Shown here piece after piece: positions 1 to 10,392 of a stretch of DNA of 13,345 nucleotides (its first letter is position 1; every line of letters begins with the position of its first letter). This stretch comes from Smittium mucronatum (lineage: Eukaryota > Kickxellomycota > Harpellomycetes > Harpellales > Legeriomycetaceae): assembly GCA_001953115.1 (NCBI GenBank), contig LSSL01001705.1:2811-16155 (forward strand), written 5' to 3'. The notes beneath the pieces were generated by a model. The model did no database searches and had not been told where the DNA came from. It saw only the letters and a program-made list of their open reading frames with translations. The translations under genes were made by a program, and so were the position numbers.

Positions 1-795
1 TTTTTTTTTGATAAATAAAAATGATTTAATTAAAAGCATGTTTTTATAATTTTTTTAAACAAATTTGGGTAATATTGTATATTTTTTTTCGATTAGATTA
101 AACGAGAAAGACAGATTTAAATTTTACTAAAATTATTTGCATTGAAAATTTTGATATTTTTTGAAAAATTTTTTTTTTTCAAATAAGATAAGATTATTAG
201 TCATATTTATTTGTAACTAAATATTATTATCTTATATGCTACCTTGATTTTATATTACAAAATAATTTAATGTCATTTGTAAAAAAAAACCCCCTATATA
301 ACAAATATATTCTCATTTTCAAAAGAAAAACTTTAGGGTTTCGATGATGTTTCTTTCATAATTAAATTTATGCTGATTTTTTTGTGAAGATATTTAAAAG
401 ATCTATTAAATATAAATATTTTTTAGCTGTAATATATTTACAAAAATTATATCGAGTTTATACATTATTAATCGATGAAAATATTTTTTTGACTTTTTTC
501 AATAGAAAAAAAAAAAAACTGATATTTTCTTATGTAAATAAATAAGAAAATTTTCATTCATTTCGTACTTTATTTTGATTTGTAATTCGATTTTAATTAA
601 ATATAAAAAAAAATTTTTATGGATAAAATTTCTTTTTAATTCGAGTTTAATAAATATAATTAATTTTAATTTATATTTTTTACTAAATTTGACAAAATTT
701 TTATTATGAGTATAATGTTATTTTTTATCTCATAATTAGGACTATTGAAAAGTAAAAATTATTTTTGTATATACAGAATAATTTAAAAACTTATC

Positions 796-810
796 TTTTT
801 TTAAAAAAAA
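796..810. repeat. T7A8 self-complementary block
   Basis: Seven T are followed by eight A, giving a palindromic T-tract/A-tract junction with a TpA step at the centre. It is the first of six such blocks in the window. Runs of this kind are known to disfavour nucleosomes in AT-rich genomes; any role here is inference. Confidence 0.6.
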
Positions 811-1493
811 CATAAAATTTTCATTATAACATTATTATCAAAATTATTTTACTTTTTTGATTATTTTAGTTTATATAGATATTCAAATTGCAATAAATTT
901 CCATAAAAATATTAAAAAAAGCTGCATTTTATCTGATTGTTTTTATTTATTTCCAACTCTCGGTCATTTTTACATTCTATCTTCTCGATTTGATTGCGAA
1001 AATGCTAAAATAATCAAAATTTAAAAATTATTGGAGGTATAGAAATTGGGTTTTCGAACAAAAAAATCTATTTTGTGTCAATAGAAAATACAGAAAGTTT
1101 CATTTAATATTTACGTTTATTAAATTTTTATTTTAAAAAAAGCAAACCTTAAAAAAAAAAAATCTATAAAAAAAACTTAACATTTTAACTACGTTCAATT
1201 ATAAGATTTCATTAAATGAAAATTAGATTGAATTCCACTTAGATAAAACTTCATTTATTTTCTTAGCCAAATCACATATAAGTATTATAGACTTATTAAT
1301 TCATATCATTATTGGTATTCAATAAAGAAAATTAAACCGAGTTATAACCAATTAAGATTTTCAAAATATATATACCTAGTAATATTGATTAGGTGATTTT
1401 ATTGTATAATATTTATAATTTTTGTATAATTCTCACCAAATTTTGAAATTAGTGGCCTGTTAATACAAAAAAATTTCAATTTTACTTTTTTTT

Positions 1494-1591
1494 GTTTTAT
1501 TGTAAGAAATAGCCCTATTAATTAATGTATAAGTTATTAAGAATCAAAAAGCTCCATTAAGCAATTATATTTTTAGTAATTTAATAAAAAG
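1494..1591. repeat. Possible diverged repeat, copy 1
   Basis: This copy contains AAATAGC, three bases, then ATTAATTAATGTA (1507-1529), followed by TTAATAAAAAG at 1581-1591. The same parts, in the same order and with nearly the same spacing, occur at 3135-3217. Between them the similarity is weak (both have CTCCA followed by an A-rich stretch). It could be an old duplicated or dispersed element, or a coincidence in low-complexity DNA. It has no coding potential. Confidence 0.3.
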
Positions 1592-1842
1592 TTGCAATTA
1601 TTTTGTCTTAAGGCAAAATCTCGTTATTTTTTTTCATAAAACACCAATATTAGTGGGTTTTATTTTATAATTTTAGAATTTGAAGTGGATTATTGTTTAT
1701 TGTATGATACTATGTTTTATAACTCGTAAACTACTTCTGGAACGAATTAAAACACAAATAAAATTTATAAACCTGTATTCATAAAGTGATATGAGTTAAA
1801 AAAAACATAAAATATATTTGAAAATATGAATCTTATTCTATA

Positions 1843-1872
1843 TTTTTTTAAAAAAAAATTGGATAAAAAAAA
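1843..1872. repeat. T7A9 block with GGAT-A8 tail, copy 1
   Basis: Seven T, nine A, TT, GGAT and then eight A. The block at 5235-5265 is the same except that TT is replaced by TCC. This is a near-identical pair of about 30 bp some 3.4 kb apart. The tail TTGGAT plus eight A also recurs at 10311-10324. The GGAT core makes it more specific than plain homopolymer noise, but it is still low complexity. Confidence 0.5.
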
Positions 1873-1873
1873 T

Positions 1874-1955
1874 AACGTTACCGATTTACGAAATGTGGTA
1901 GAGCATATGGAATGCGTTTGGGTATGTAGTTTCCCCACTCCCCTCTCCATCAACG
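1874..1955. other. Small GC-richer island, exon-like but unassigned
   Basis: About 38 of 82 bases are G or C (46%), against about 17% around it. Frames are open on both strands across it: a plus-strand frame of 69 codons from ATG 1826 to 2035, and a minus-strand frame of 62 codons over 1765-1953. Inside the island both translations lose the K/F/I/N/Y bias of their surroundings; the plus frame reads NNVTDLRNVVEHMECVW. GTATGT, a favoured 5' splice-site hexamer in many AT-rich eukaryotes, follows directly at 1922-1927. The island could be a short exon, a conserved regulatory element, an ncRNA fragment or an old insertion. I recognise no family. TGGTAGAGCA resembles the end of a tRNA D-arm, but no matching arm or T-arm is present. 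Confidence 0.3.
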
Positions 1956-3124
1956 TTTATTTTTTAACAAAAAATTATAATATCTTTTTATACTTAAGTT
2001 TCTTTTATACAGGATATGTATATTTATTGTTTTAATAAATTTATTTAATCTTTATAATACATTTTATTTTCGGTTTTTATTAAATAAGCAGACTAAGTCT
2101 TGCTTTTTGGACATTTCATTTTTTTTAAATGTTAATGCACTCATTTTTATACCTATATTCTTTTTATTCTTTTGGAAAAATTAAATATTTAAGTTTTCAA
2201 GTTATTATTAAAAATTGGGACCTCTTACTTGACCCATAGTCTCAAATTATTTATTTTGGTTCATATTTAAAATAATTTCCTGGATAATTATCGATCCAGA
2301 AATTTAAACATCCTAATTGAAAATATTATTAACTTCTGAGCTCTAAAAAATGTAAATAATATATAACAAATAATAATTGTGTTAAAATTCCATTCAATTT
2401 TCACTAAACCATTATCAATTATAATATATTTCATATTTTTCTTATTATTATTAAAATTTTAAAGCTATTTAAAAATTTAAAAAATCTTTAAAAGGCTTCA
2501 TTGTTACTCAAAATTGTATATAGTACGATAGAAATAAAAAAACGAACAAGAACGAACCTAAAACGCTTAAAAATCATTAGTATGGATATTATTTAATTTT
2601 GACGTAAAATTAATCGATGTTTAACAACAAATAGTAAAGCTTTTTAAAATTAGTGTGATTAAAATACACATGTTTTCTTTTTTAAATATGGATTGTTACA
2701 TGAAAGAAGAACATCAGGAAATTTCACGTACAATAAATTTACCAAACTTTTATCCAACAAAAATTAGATACTGAAAAATCAACAAAAATATGCATTTTTT
2801 TCAGAAATAATTTGTTTTTACAGGATGTTATTTTTTTAATTCATAAGTTTAATAGGTTTAAAAATTAGGCGGAATGTCCTGATGGTCTTCAGTCCTGACA
2901 ATAAATAAACCAATAAAAAAAATTTAATAAACTTGAAACAAGCCTTACTTTAAGTAATTAAACACGCGTTAAGTTATGACTCAGTTTTTTTGTAATAACT
3001 TGATCTATTAAGAATTAACTGACTAGATATAATATAATCCCTGATTATTAATAATTCCAGGTTATTATTCCGATTTAATAGGCTTAAAAATTTATTCTAA
3101 TACTAAAATTGTTTTTTAATTGGT

Positions 3125-3217
3125 CGTTTATTATAAATAGCACAATTAATTAATGTAAAATTTTACTAAATTCTCCAATAAAAGAAAGAAAATTTTGAGT
3201 TAATTTTTAATAAAAAG
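3125..3217. repeat. Possible diverged repeat, copy 2
   Basis: AAATAGC, three bases, ATTAATTAATGTA (3135-3157), then TTAATAAAAAG at 3207-3217. It partners the copy at 1494-1591 in the same orientation. The 23-base core matches at 20 positions, and the gap to the second motif differs by only two bases. The rest is too diverged to align confidently by eye. Confidence 0.3.
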
Positions 3218-4254
3218 GGTTTATACATTTAGCCGAAAGCCCATATGGATATAATTATGTAAGTAGATAATACTTCTAATGTTACTATTTAATAATTTTT
3301 TGAACTGGTATAAATAATAAACTATTAGTTTATTACGGACTAGGGTACTTAAAATGTTTTATATTACAAATAAAATTTAGACTTATAGAAAACTCTTAAT
3401 AAATTTATTCATTTATTTCACGTTTTTGTTTAATATAAATCCCAATATATGATCTAAGTTTTATGTCTAAATACTTTTTCAGCTTTTAATACTTAAATGT
3501 ATTGTTCAAGATAGCCATTCTTTAATATTTAATTATCATTTCTCAGCTGCGAAATACCCTTTTTGGCATAAATTGGTGTTATTATAAAATAATTTATTAG
3601 TAACATATTAATATAATTAAATACGGGAAAAAATTCATATAAAATGGTATTATTTAAATCAAGGATTATACTGCTATAAAATTGAGAACGAACCTTATAT
3701 ATCAAAAAAAAAATTCATATTAATAATAAAATTTCTAAATATTTTTTCATAAAATACAATTTTTCGATTGTCTATATGAAGAGGATATATCTTTAAAGGA
3801 AATTGAATTAGAATAAAATTTTATTTCTAAACTGCTTTTTTTATTATTAAAATTCACTTCAACAATTGAATACGCCAAAAAAGGGTTTCGAAATTTTATT
3901 TGAGATATATATAGTCATATAATATTATTATATACTGAAATTGAGTAACTAAATAACGGTGAGTGGTTGGTAAAATATAAATTATTCATTATTAATTTGG
4001 GTTTTTTAATCACGGTATTCACCATAATTTCTACTAATATATTTTTATAACACCTTAAATCTTCTTAGCTTCTTTTTTCTAAATGAAAAAAGTTTTAAAG
4101 CATATTATTCTATCTTAAAAATAGTTCAATATGTATATAATTGGAAAAAAAGTAATTTATTTATCTATTATAAATATTATTTGAACTTTCTTAAATATTC
4201 GAATTATTTTCTGATTATAATATTGAGAAATTCAAGAATTATTTCAACCACTAA

Positions 4255-4268
4255 TTTTTTTAAAAAAA
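4255..4268. repeat. T7A7 self-complementary block
   Basis: Seven T then seven A, preceded by CTAA. The block at 9448-9462 is preceded by the same CTAA. Confidence 0.6.
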
Positions 4269-5234
4269 TATCTTTCTTATATAATTCTCACCTATTTTCA
4301 AAATATTATACATCATTTAGTATAATTATTGATTTTTATTTATATAATTTTTAATAATAGATAAATATATTTTAATTATTTTAAATAAAATCGACTCAAA
4401 ATTTATCAAAACAGGAGAATTATTCTGCATTATATGCACCCTATTTCTGGGTTTTAAGAAAAGTTATTATTTTTAGGGCATTTTAACTTTACAGTATAAT
4501 TTTTCTGCTATTGGGATATTTGGAAGATTTTCCTTGACAACGAATACTCTGATTATACCAATATTTTTTTTTAAATAGATTATTTAAAATATTTTTTTCT
4601 AAAGTATAATGTATATAAATAAAATTTTAGTAAAAAATAAGAACCATTGAAATATCATTTAACACGCTGATTTATATTTTGAAGCTTCATAAACGCCTTT
4701 ATCATCTTTAATTTCTTGAAGGATTGTAATGATAGGGTTTATTAGGGATCTACAAAATATTTAAAATTGCATTAGTAGAACGCTTTGGTTAAAAAACAAA
4801 AAAATCTCTATATATTAAATTATTTTTGTTAATATTTTCATTTATTTTTTTTCTCCATCAAATTTCAAAACAAGATGTTAAAAAATATAATAATTTCATG
4901 AACAAAATATTTTTTATAATTTCATCTAAGGATTTATCCATTTAGTTTTATTTAATTGAAATAAATAGCCGTTTTTATATAAAAATCCAAATATAATTAT
5001 TTTCGAATTTGTTATAAAATGTTTTTTATAGCCATTTCAAATAAATAAGAGAGAAATTCTTTAGTTTATAGATTTTTTTAGATTAAATAATAGTTTTATA
5101 TTGAAAATGGTCGTTAGGATCAAAATTAAGATGTTTTTTTTAAATTCCAGTATTTTCATATAAAAAAACTAGATTTAAGTAATTCGATATTCAGAAGCGA
5201 GATATAGTTTAAAAATATTCAATATATTTACAAA

Positions 5235-5265
5235 TTTTTTTAAAAAAAAATCCGGATAAAAAAAA
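5235..5265. repeat. T7A9 block with GGAT-A8 tail, copy 2
   Basis: Seven T, nine A, TCC, GGAT and eight A. It matches 1843-1872 apart from TCC in place of TT. It has the same orientation, and no further similarity is obvious on either side. Confidence 0.5.
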
Positions 5266-6070
5266 CACTGTTTTTTATTATTTCTGTATTTTTGTAAAAG
5301 AATTCACCTAAAACACAAAATACACATCATTAAAAACATTAATATTTCGGAAAAATAATTTTTTTCACTGAAATATTAAAATTTAAACTTCTTTTTATGT
5401 CTTGGCAACTTATTTTTTTGCTATAATAAAATAAAAAACCCGTTAAAGATTTAAAATAAAGTAAAAATCAAAAAAAATTGTTATTTCATAATATATTATC
5501 GTAAAAAAAAATTATCTATTAAATAAACTAATATTAACTTTAAAAATTTAATTTAATTTAAGAATCGATTGGTTTTGATGATCTTATTTATTACGATCAT
5601 ACTTTTAATATCTATCCGTATTTTCTATTTTTAAGCCTCAGATTTTGTTTTTTTTGATTGATTTATTACAAAAAGCAAAATATAAAAATTTTAATTGGAA
5701 AAAAACTTGTTGTAAAAGAATAACTAGGACAAACAGTTCCTAAAAAAGTTTCAATTATTTTTTTGAAAATTAATTTGATTCAATTTTTTTATCTTATAAT
5801 ATGAATTTATTAAAACTATTCATTTCGATATGAAGGATATTAAGGTAGTATGCTAACGAAAAAAAAACGAATGTATTAATTTAATAATAGGAACTGATTT
5901 AAAAATAAGATAATATTCAATAGAAATGCATTTTATCAAATTAAATCTCGAATAAGATCCAATTTAAATTTATTAAAATATAAAATATACATATGCTTGT
6001 TAAAAAGTCAAAAAATAAAATCAAAAAAATAAGTATGCCTTTATGGGCAAAAATTTAGCTATAATGCAAT

Positions 6071-6098
6071 AATTACCAACATAAAATTCTTGGTAATT
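6071..6098. repeat. Perfect 9 bp inverted repeat (hairpin)
   Basis: AATTACCAA at 6071-6079 is the exact reverse complement of TTGGTAATT at 6090-6098, with a ten-base loop. It contains G and C in the stem, so it is not simply an A/T tract effect. It has no T-run directly after it and no gene beside it, so it is not a convincing terminator. Confidence 0.5.
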
Positions 6099-6405
6099 TA
6101 TTTCTGCTTGTGAAAACATTATTTATTTTAAAAAAATCTTATTATTTTATATTTGTCAAAATGCGATATTATTTCTACTTGCTGATATAATAAAAAGACG
6201 AATGTAAATTAAATTAGCTCATACTGTCATTTATCTTCATCATTTTTTATTTTTTAAAGATTATTTTTTGTGTTAAGTAAACACTAAAAACAATGGGGTT
6301 CATTTTTTAGTTAGAAATTTTTAGATTTAATAAATCAAATGTTTAAATTAAGAAAGCGATGATTATAATATTAAAAGAGTTTGCTTTTATTAATACAAAA
6401 AATAC

Positions 6406-6428
6406 ATTAAGGAAAAAAAATCCTTAAT
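6406..6428. repeat. Perfect 8 bp inverted repeat (hairpin)
   Basis: ATTAAGGA at 6406-6413 pairs with TCCTTAAT at 6421-6428 across a loop of seven A. There is no neighbouring gene, and the function, if any, is unknown. Confidence 0.45.
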
Positions 6429-7170
6429 ATATTTGGTATCGGCAAAATTATATAGATTTATAAAAAATTTATATCACTCTTTAAAAATAAAAACATATTT
6501 GAAATAGGCCTATATTGAACGTCTTTTATATTTTTTTCTCTGATAAATGCTTTGATCTATTTTACTTATTGTGATGATCTATTATTGTTACGTTTTACCT
6601 GGATTTTTAATAACAGGAGAAATAAATAATGATATCTTCCAATCATTTAATATTTATGAAAACGTGTTTAGTTGTGCATAATTATATTATGTCATTAAAT
6701 TTTTAATTAAATTTGCAATAATTTCGGTTTTTTTAAAAAGGTAGAAATGAGGGGTCTTCAAAAGAAAGCATATTTTCAAAAAAATAAAAGGAAAAATGCT
6801 TTTATTTATCGTTACCAAAAATAAAATTACCCCTAAAAACCAAAGCTGTTAATAAAGAAAAAAAATTCAACAAAAAAAATTATAAGAATATTTTTTATAT
6901 AGAAAAAAACTTTACTAGCTAAAATTTTCTCTTCTATATGTAAAAATCGTGTAAATTGTCGAAATTGTAACAAAATATCCATAAAATTAATTTATTCGGT
7001 GCTTGGTAACTGAATTTTCATATTGATAACCGATAATTTACGATTTTTTTTAGCTTTATATTTTATTCTTGATTAATTTATAAAAAAAAGATACAATAAT
7101 TCCTATTAACAGAATTTCTTTAATTATTCTTATTAATTTCCTCACCTCAGTTATAAAAATTTAAAAATTC

Positions 7171-7629
7171 ATGAATGAAATTTTAAAGGCTTTTCAAACT
7201 GTTCATTTTCTGAGAATTACAATAGTTTCAATATTTTTAAAAATTATTAGAATCATATGTGAAAAAAAGTTTAAAACCTACTATTTGGAATTCCTTAATG
7301 TTCAAATCTTCAGTAGATTGCCTTATAGGAATTATTATGTAGTAAATAATAATAATAAATAACAAGGTAAAATGATTGATATGATTTTCTGGGAGCCAAG
7401 TTTTTTTTTTGACAAATATCTAAAAGTATGCTTTCTCCAACTGAAAAAAAAATTCATGTATGAAGAAATTAAAAAAAGACATTATCAAATAAAATTTAAA
7501 TTTGTTAATTTTCTATTTAATCCTGTGATGTATTTTTTTTTTATAAATTATAAAATATTCAAAAAAATAAAAAGAAAATTCAGAGAGCTTGTTTTTATTT
7601 TTTTAAAAATAAAAATAAAAATAAAATAA
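7171..7629 (+). other. Two short ORFs in one frame, doubtful coding
   Basis: An ATG at 7171 opens 63 codons to a TAA at 7360-7362. An ATG at 7372 in the same frame then opens 85 codons to a stop at 7627-7629. One frame therefore runs about 153 codons with a single internal stop, where about fifteen would be expected at this composition. The translations are rich in K, F, I, Y and N, as random AT-rich DNA gives. They show no motif or family I recognise, and the second ends in low-complexity K/I codons from (AAAAAT) units. A TAA at 7162-7164 closes the frame upstream. It could be a decayed gene or exon, but chance plus A-rich bias remains the leading explanation. Confidence 0.15.
7592..7622. 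repeat. (AAAAAT)3 run with a T-rich foldback
   Basis: Three tandem AAAAAT units lie at 7605-7622. The preceding T5-A-T5 (7592-7602) is the exact reverse complement of A5-T-A5 at 7605-7615, leaving only two bases between the arms. This is a low-complexity simple repeat. Confidence 0.6.
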
Positions 7630-8365
7630 TAATATATTTGGCATTTTTGGGTTAAATTTTAAGTGAATGAAATTTTAAATCACATTTATAATAAAAACTT
7701 TTTCTATATAAATTTTTTTCTTTGTGATAAATACATTTTTATAATCAATAAATACAGTATTTCCATTAGATATTATATAACTATATATTAAATTTACTTG
7801 TAAGTGGTAGAACCTGATTTGGATGAAAAAATAATAAAAATAAATGATTGTTAGAAGATTTAAAAAAAAATTAATAGTCCAGGCAGCCATATTGAAATTT
7901 AAAAAATAATAATAGCTAAATTTACTATAAAAAAATACCTGATTTGATATGAAAACACTTATCAAGAGTTAAAATGGTAACTTCCTTGTGAATTCTTCAA
8001 AAAAAATTAAGATTTTTTTCTGAAACTATGTGCGAAATTTTAAATTTAAAGCTTAAATAAAAAATCCTTGAATGATAAATTTTATTTTCCGATGAAATAT
8101 TTGATATATCATGAAAATTTATAAACAAAAATTGTGATTGGCTTTAAAAATTCATCATATATCGAAAAAACTAAAAGTTGAAAACCATATTGAAATCTGA
8201 AGAATATGTTAATTTATTATTATCTTTTAATAGAAACTAAAACGTAATTTATGGTCATAAATAAATTATTAAAGCCAGAAAAAATTTCAGTAAAATTTTT
8301 TTTGGTTTTTTTCAATTAAGATATATTCTATGAATTTTTTGATCTATGGATTTAAATTTAACAAA

Positions 8366-8389
8366 AAAATCAAAATCAAAATCAAAATC
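8366..8389. repeat. (AAAATC)4 tandem repeat
   Basis: Four exact hexamer units in tandem, followed by more A. It is an ordinary short tandem repeat. Confidence 0.85.
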
Positions 8390-8872
8390 AAAAAATAATT
8401 GAATCTTTTTTTATCTTTGATAAAAGCTCTTAAATTTTTGAATTTTTGATATATATATAGTACAATAAATACCCCATAACTTATGTTGGTTTCACTTTCT
8501 TGGAAATATATAACCGATATAAAGATCAATAAAGATAGAAAATTTTGATGAAATGGAAATGATAATGAATAAAGTAGTGAAAATAGCACAAAATAATAAT
8601 TTTATTGTTATAAAAATTCAATTTTAATATTAAAAATTTTAAAAAAAAATTGAAAATTGGAAACTTATATTTTTTTGAAAAAGGAAAAATTAATTAATTT
8701 AATTAAACTTATATAACTCCAAAAAAATGAAAATAATCGGCCAAAGAAACATAGAAAATAACTTTATTCGCTAATTATAAAACCTTATGATTTTAATCAG
8801 AATCAGAATCATAATAATTAAATCTATTAAATCCCTATTTTTGGATTGTTAAGTGTAAAAGAAATTTTTTTC

Positions 8873-8896
8873 TTTTTTTTTTTGTAAAAAAAAAAA
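8873..8896. repeat. T11-GT-A11 foldback
   Basis: Eleven T, then GT, then eleven A. It resembles the T-then-A blocks but with two bases between the tracts. Confidence 0.7.
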
Positions 8897-9447
8897 TTAA
8901 ATTATAAAAGTAAACAATACTAAGATATATGTATACCAACATAAAAATGCAGAAATATAAATATAATAAAATGTGTATAAATAAAATTGTGTTTTTTCAT
9001 ATATAATTAGTTATTCCTGAATCGTTATTATTAGATATAAAATAAATAATAAATGATGGATATAAATAAAATAAAAATTCTGTGGCCACTTCAGGGATAT
9101 TTAACGGAAAAAAAGTCACTCTTTTCAAACATCTATCTAGGCGTAGATATAGCATATAATTTCGATTTCAAGACTAAGTAATCATTATTATTATGATTTT
9201 TGTGTGATCTGAATCAAACTAATTAACTTAGTTATGTATTTTAGTCACGTATACTACCATAAAAAATTATAAATTTTTTTGTATTTGTGAAAAGTGTGAT
9301 TATTTGGACCTATTATAATATTAGGATTAATTATTCACTATCTTTGGTTATAAATTTAATGGTAATAATTTATTGACACTATAAAGAACTAAAAAAGTTT
9401 TATGCTGGATTTTTTTTAAGGAGATTGACTAATTAATATTCAACTAA

Positions 9448-9462
9448 TTTTTTTTAAAAAAA
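9448..9462. repeat. T8A7 self-complementary block
   Basis: Eight T then seven A, preceded by CTAA as in the block at 4255-4268. Confidence 0.6.
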
Positions 9463-9879
9463 TTTTGAGTGATTATTGATAATTGTGGATTTTTTTCATT
9501 TTCATCAATCCTTTTGTAGTTATAGCATATTATATAAAATTAAAGACGTAAGAAGAAATATTTGATATATAAAAATTTTCGGCTTATTTTGGAATTAATA
9601 TGGTTTAAATTACTTAAGAGATTGTCATATTTTTAATTAAACTGAGTTTTTTTAGAGAATTTTTAACCACCTTTTTCTGTTATTCAGATATTAAATACAA
9701 TAATAAGGATAGTACAAAATATATTCAAGGAACCCATTTTTAAAGTCAATTTTAAATTGATTCTAAAAGAATGCATAATATTTCCAATTAAAGCAAAATT
9801 TGAAAAAATTTTAACCAATAAATTTTTTTGTAACTTCCATATATTTGATAAATATTCAGTAGATCAAAGTATTTTTACC

Positions 9880-9896
9880 TTTTTTTTTAAAAAAAA
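9880..9896. repeat. T9A8 self-complementary block
   Basis: Nine T then eight A, flanked by C on the left and G on the right, so it is nearly a perfect palindrome including the flanks. It is the longest of the six blocks. Confidence 0.6.
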
Positions 9897-10020
9897 GTCT
9901 TTTCTAAATTTTGATACTCAGTTTTATGTGAAATCTTCAATTTAAAATTTTATATTCGTAATTTCTAAATCTAATATTTAAAAAAAATCATTAAAAGTAA
10001 GCCTATTGTTAACTTCATAA

Positions 10021-10021
<1 letters not shown>

Positions 10022-10061
<40 letters not shown>
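10022..10061. repeat. (AT)17 microsatellite with palindromic caps
   Basis: Seventeen AT units occupy 10025-10058. The flanking bases CTAAT and ATTAG complete a perfect 40 bp palindrome from 10022 to 10061. Such runs are length-polymorphic and can extrude as cruciforms. The caps are as expected if the array grew inside a short palindrome CTAATATTAG. Confidence 0.9.
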
Positions 10062-10303
10062 GAGAAATTGTTTTAAACACTCCCAAAAGAAAAATAATTC
10101 ACACATCAACTTCATTTATGTAATTATCACCATTTAATTTACTCCTTTTAATACCAAAATAAACATCCAATAAAATTTTAGCTCTTTTTTTACTTTATTT
10201 TTAACTTTCAGCTATAAGTGGAAGATTCTCTTTTAGACAATTAAATTTAATGTTAAATCTTTTCTAAATTCTCAGTTTGGAAATATTTCCATATTAAAAA
10301 TAT

Positions 10304-10392
10304 AAGATCATTGGATAAAAAAAAACAAAACTTGTTACCTGTGAAAAAAAAAATGAACTATTTTTAATATAAAACTTATTATCCAATATCTT
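10304..10392. repeat. 89 bp imperfect inverted repeat
   Basis: AAGATCATTGGATAA (10304-10318) is matched by the reverse complement of TTATCCAATATCTT (10379-10392), with one extra C in the left arm. The 60 bases between are A-rich and do not code. The size and layout could suit a tiny non-autonomous element remnant. No target-site duplication is obvious by eye. A long hairpin arising by chance is also possible. Confidence 0.35.

Larger units (their letters stand above)
1..1873. other. AT-rich non-coding DNA, left block
   Basis: I see no gene in this stretch. It is mostly A and T, with stops frequent in all six frames, and no frame here reaches a length that beats chance. It holds a run of 13 A at 506-518, the palindrome GAAAATTTTC at 545-554, a T-then-A block at 796-810 and a slightly more mixed patch at about 950-1010. 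A short hairpin (TTGAAAAA at 161-168 with TTTTTCAA at 175-182) is probably a by-product of homopolymer tracts. The likely setting is eukaryotic intergenic or intronic DNA; this is inferred from composition and the lack of genes. Confidence 0.75.
1956..7170. other. AT-rich non-coding DNA, central-left block
   Basis: No gene is visible over more than 5 kb, and no frame passes the length expected from chance. The stretch holds the second copies of two short repeats (3125-3217 and 5235-5265), a T7A7 block at 4255-4268 and short hairpins at 6071-6098 and 6406-6428. A locally GC-richer spot at about 2867-2899 carries the 7-mer GTCCTGA twice (2876-2882 and 2892-2898). A weak imperfect hairpin, CTGGAT/ATCCAG, lies near 2280-2300. 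The stretch is best read as intergenic or intronic DNA of an AT-rich eukaryote. Confidence 0.75.

Noticed and set aside
332..341. TTTAGGGTTT, like a plant-type telomere repeat
   Set aside because: It is only a single unit with no array.
506..518. Run of 13 A as a possible retrocopy tail
   Set aside because: A-runs of 8-11 are common throughout. No upstream gene-like sequence or target duplication is visible.
1895..1945. TGGTAGAGCA resembling a tRNA D-arm
   Set aside because: There is no complementary GCTC upstream and no T-arm within tRNA distance.
7675..7965. Minus-strand ORF of 96 codons, hydrophobic, membrane-protein-like
   Set aside because: The F/I/Y content that looks like membrane segments comes directly from T- and A-rich codons. 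There is no G+C rise and no recognisable family.
8344..8589. Minus-strand ORF of 81 codons
   Set aside because: Its C-terminal part is a translation of the (AAAATC)4 simple repeat, and the rest has random AT-rich composition.
9757..9945. Plus-strand ORF of 62 codons
   Set aside because: It contains the T9A8 block and is rich in K/F/I. Its length is well within chance.
9899..10280. TCTTTTCTAAATT plus CTCAGTTT occurring at both 9899 and 10259, 360 bp apart
   Set aside because: The flanks do not align and the shared words are short and AT-rich, so a 360 bp repeat unit is not supported.
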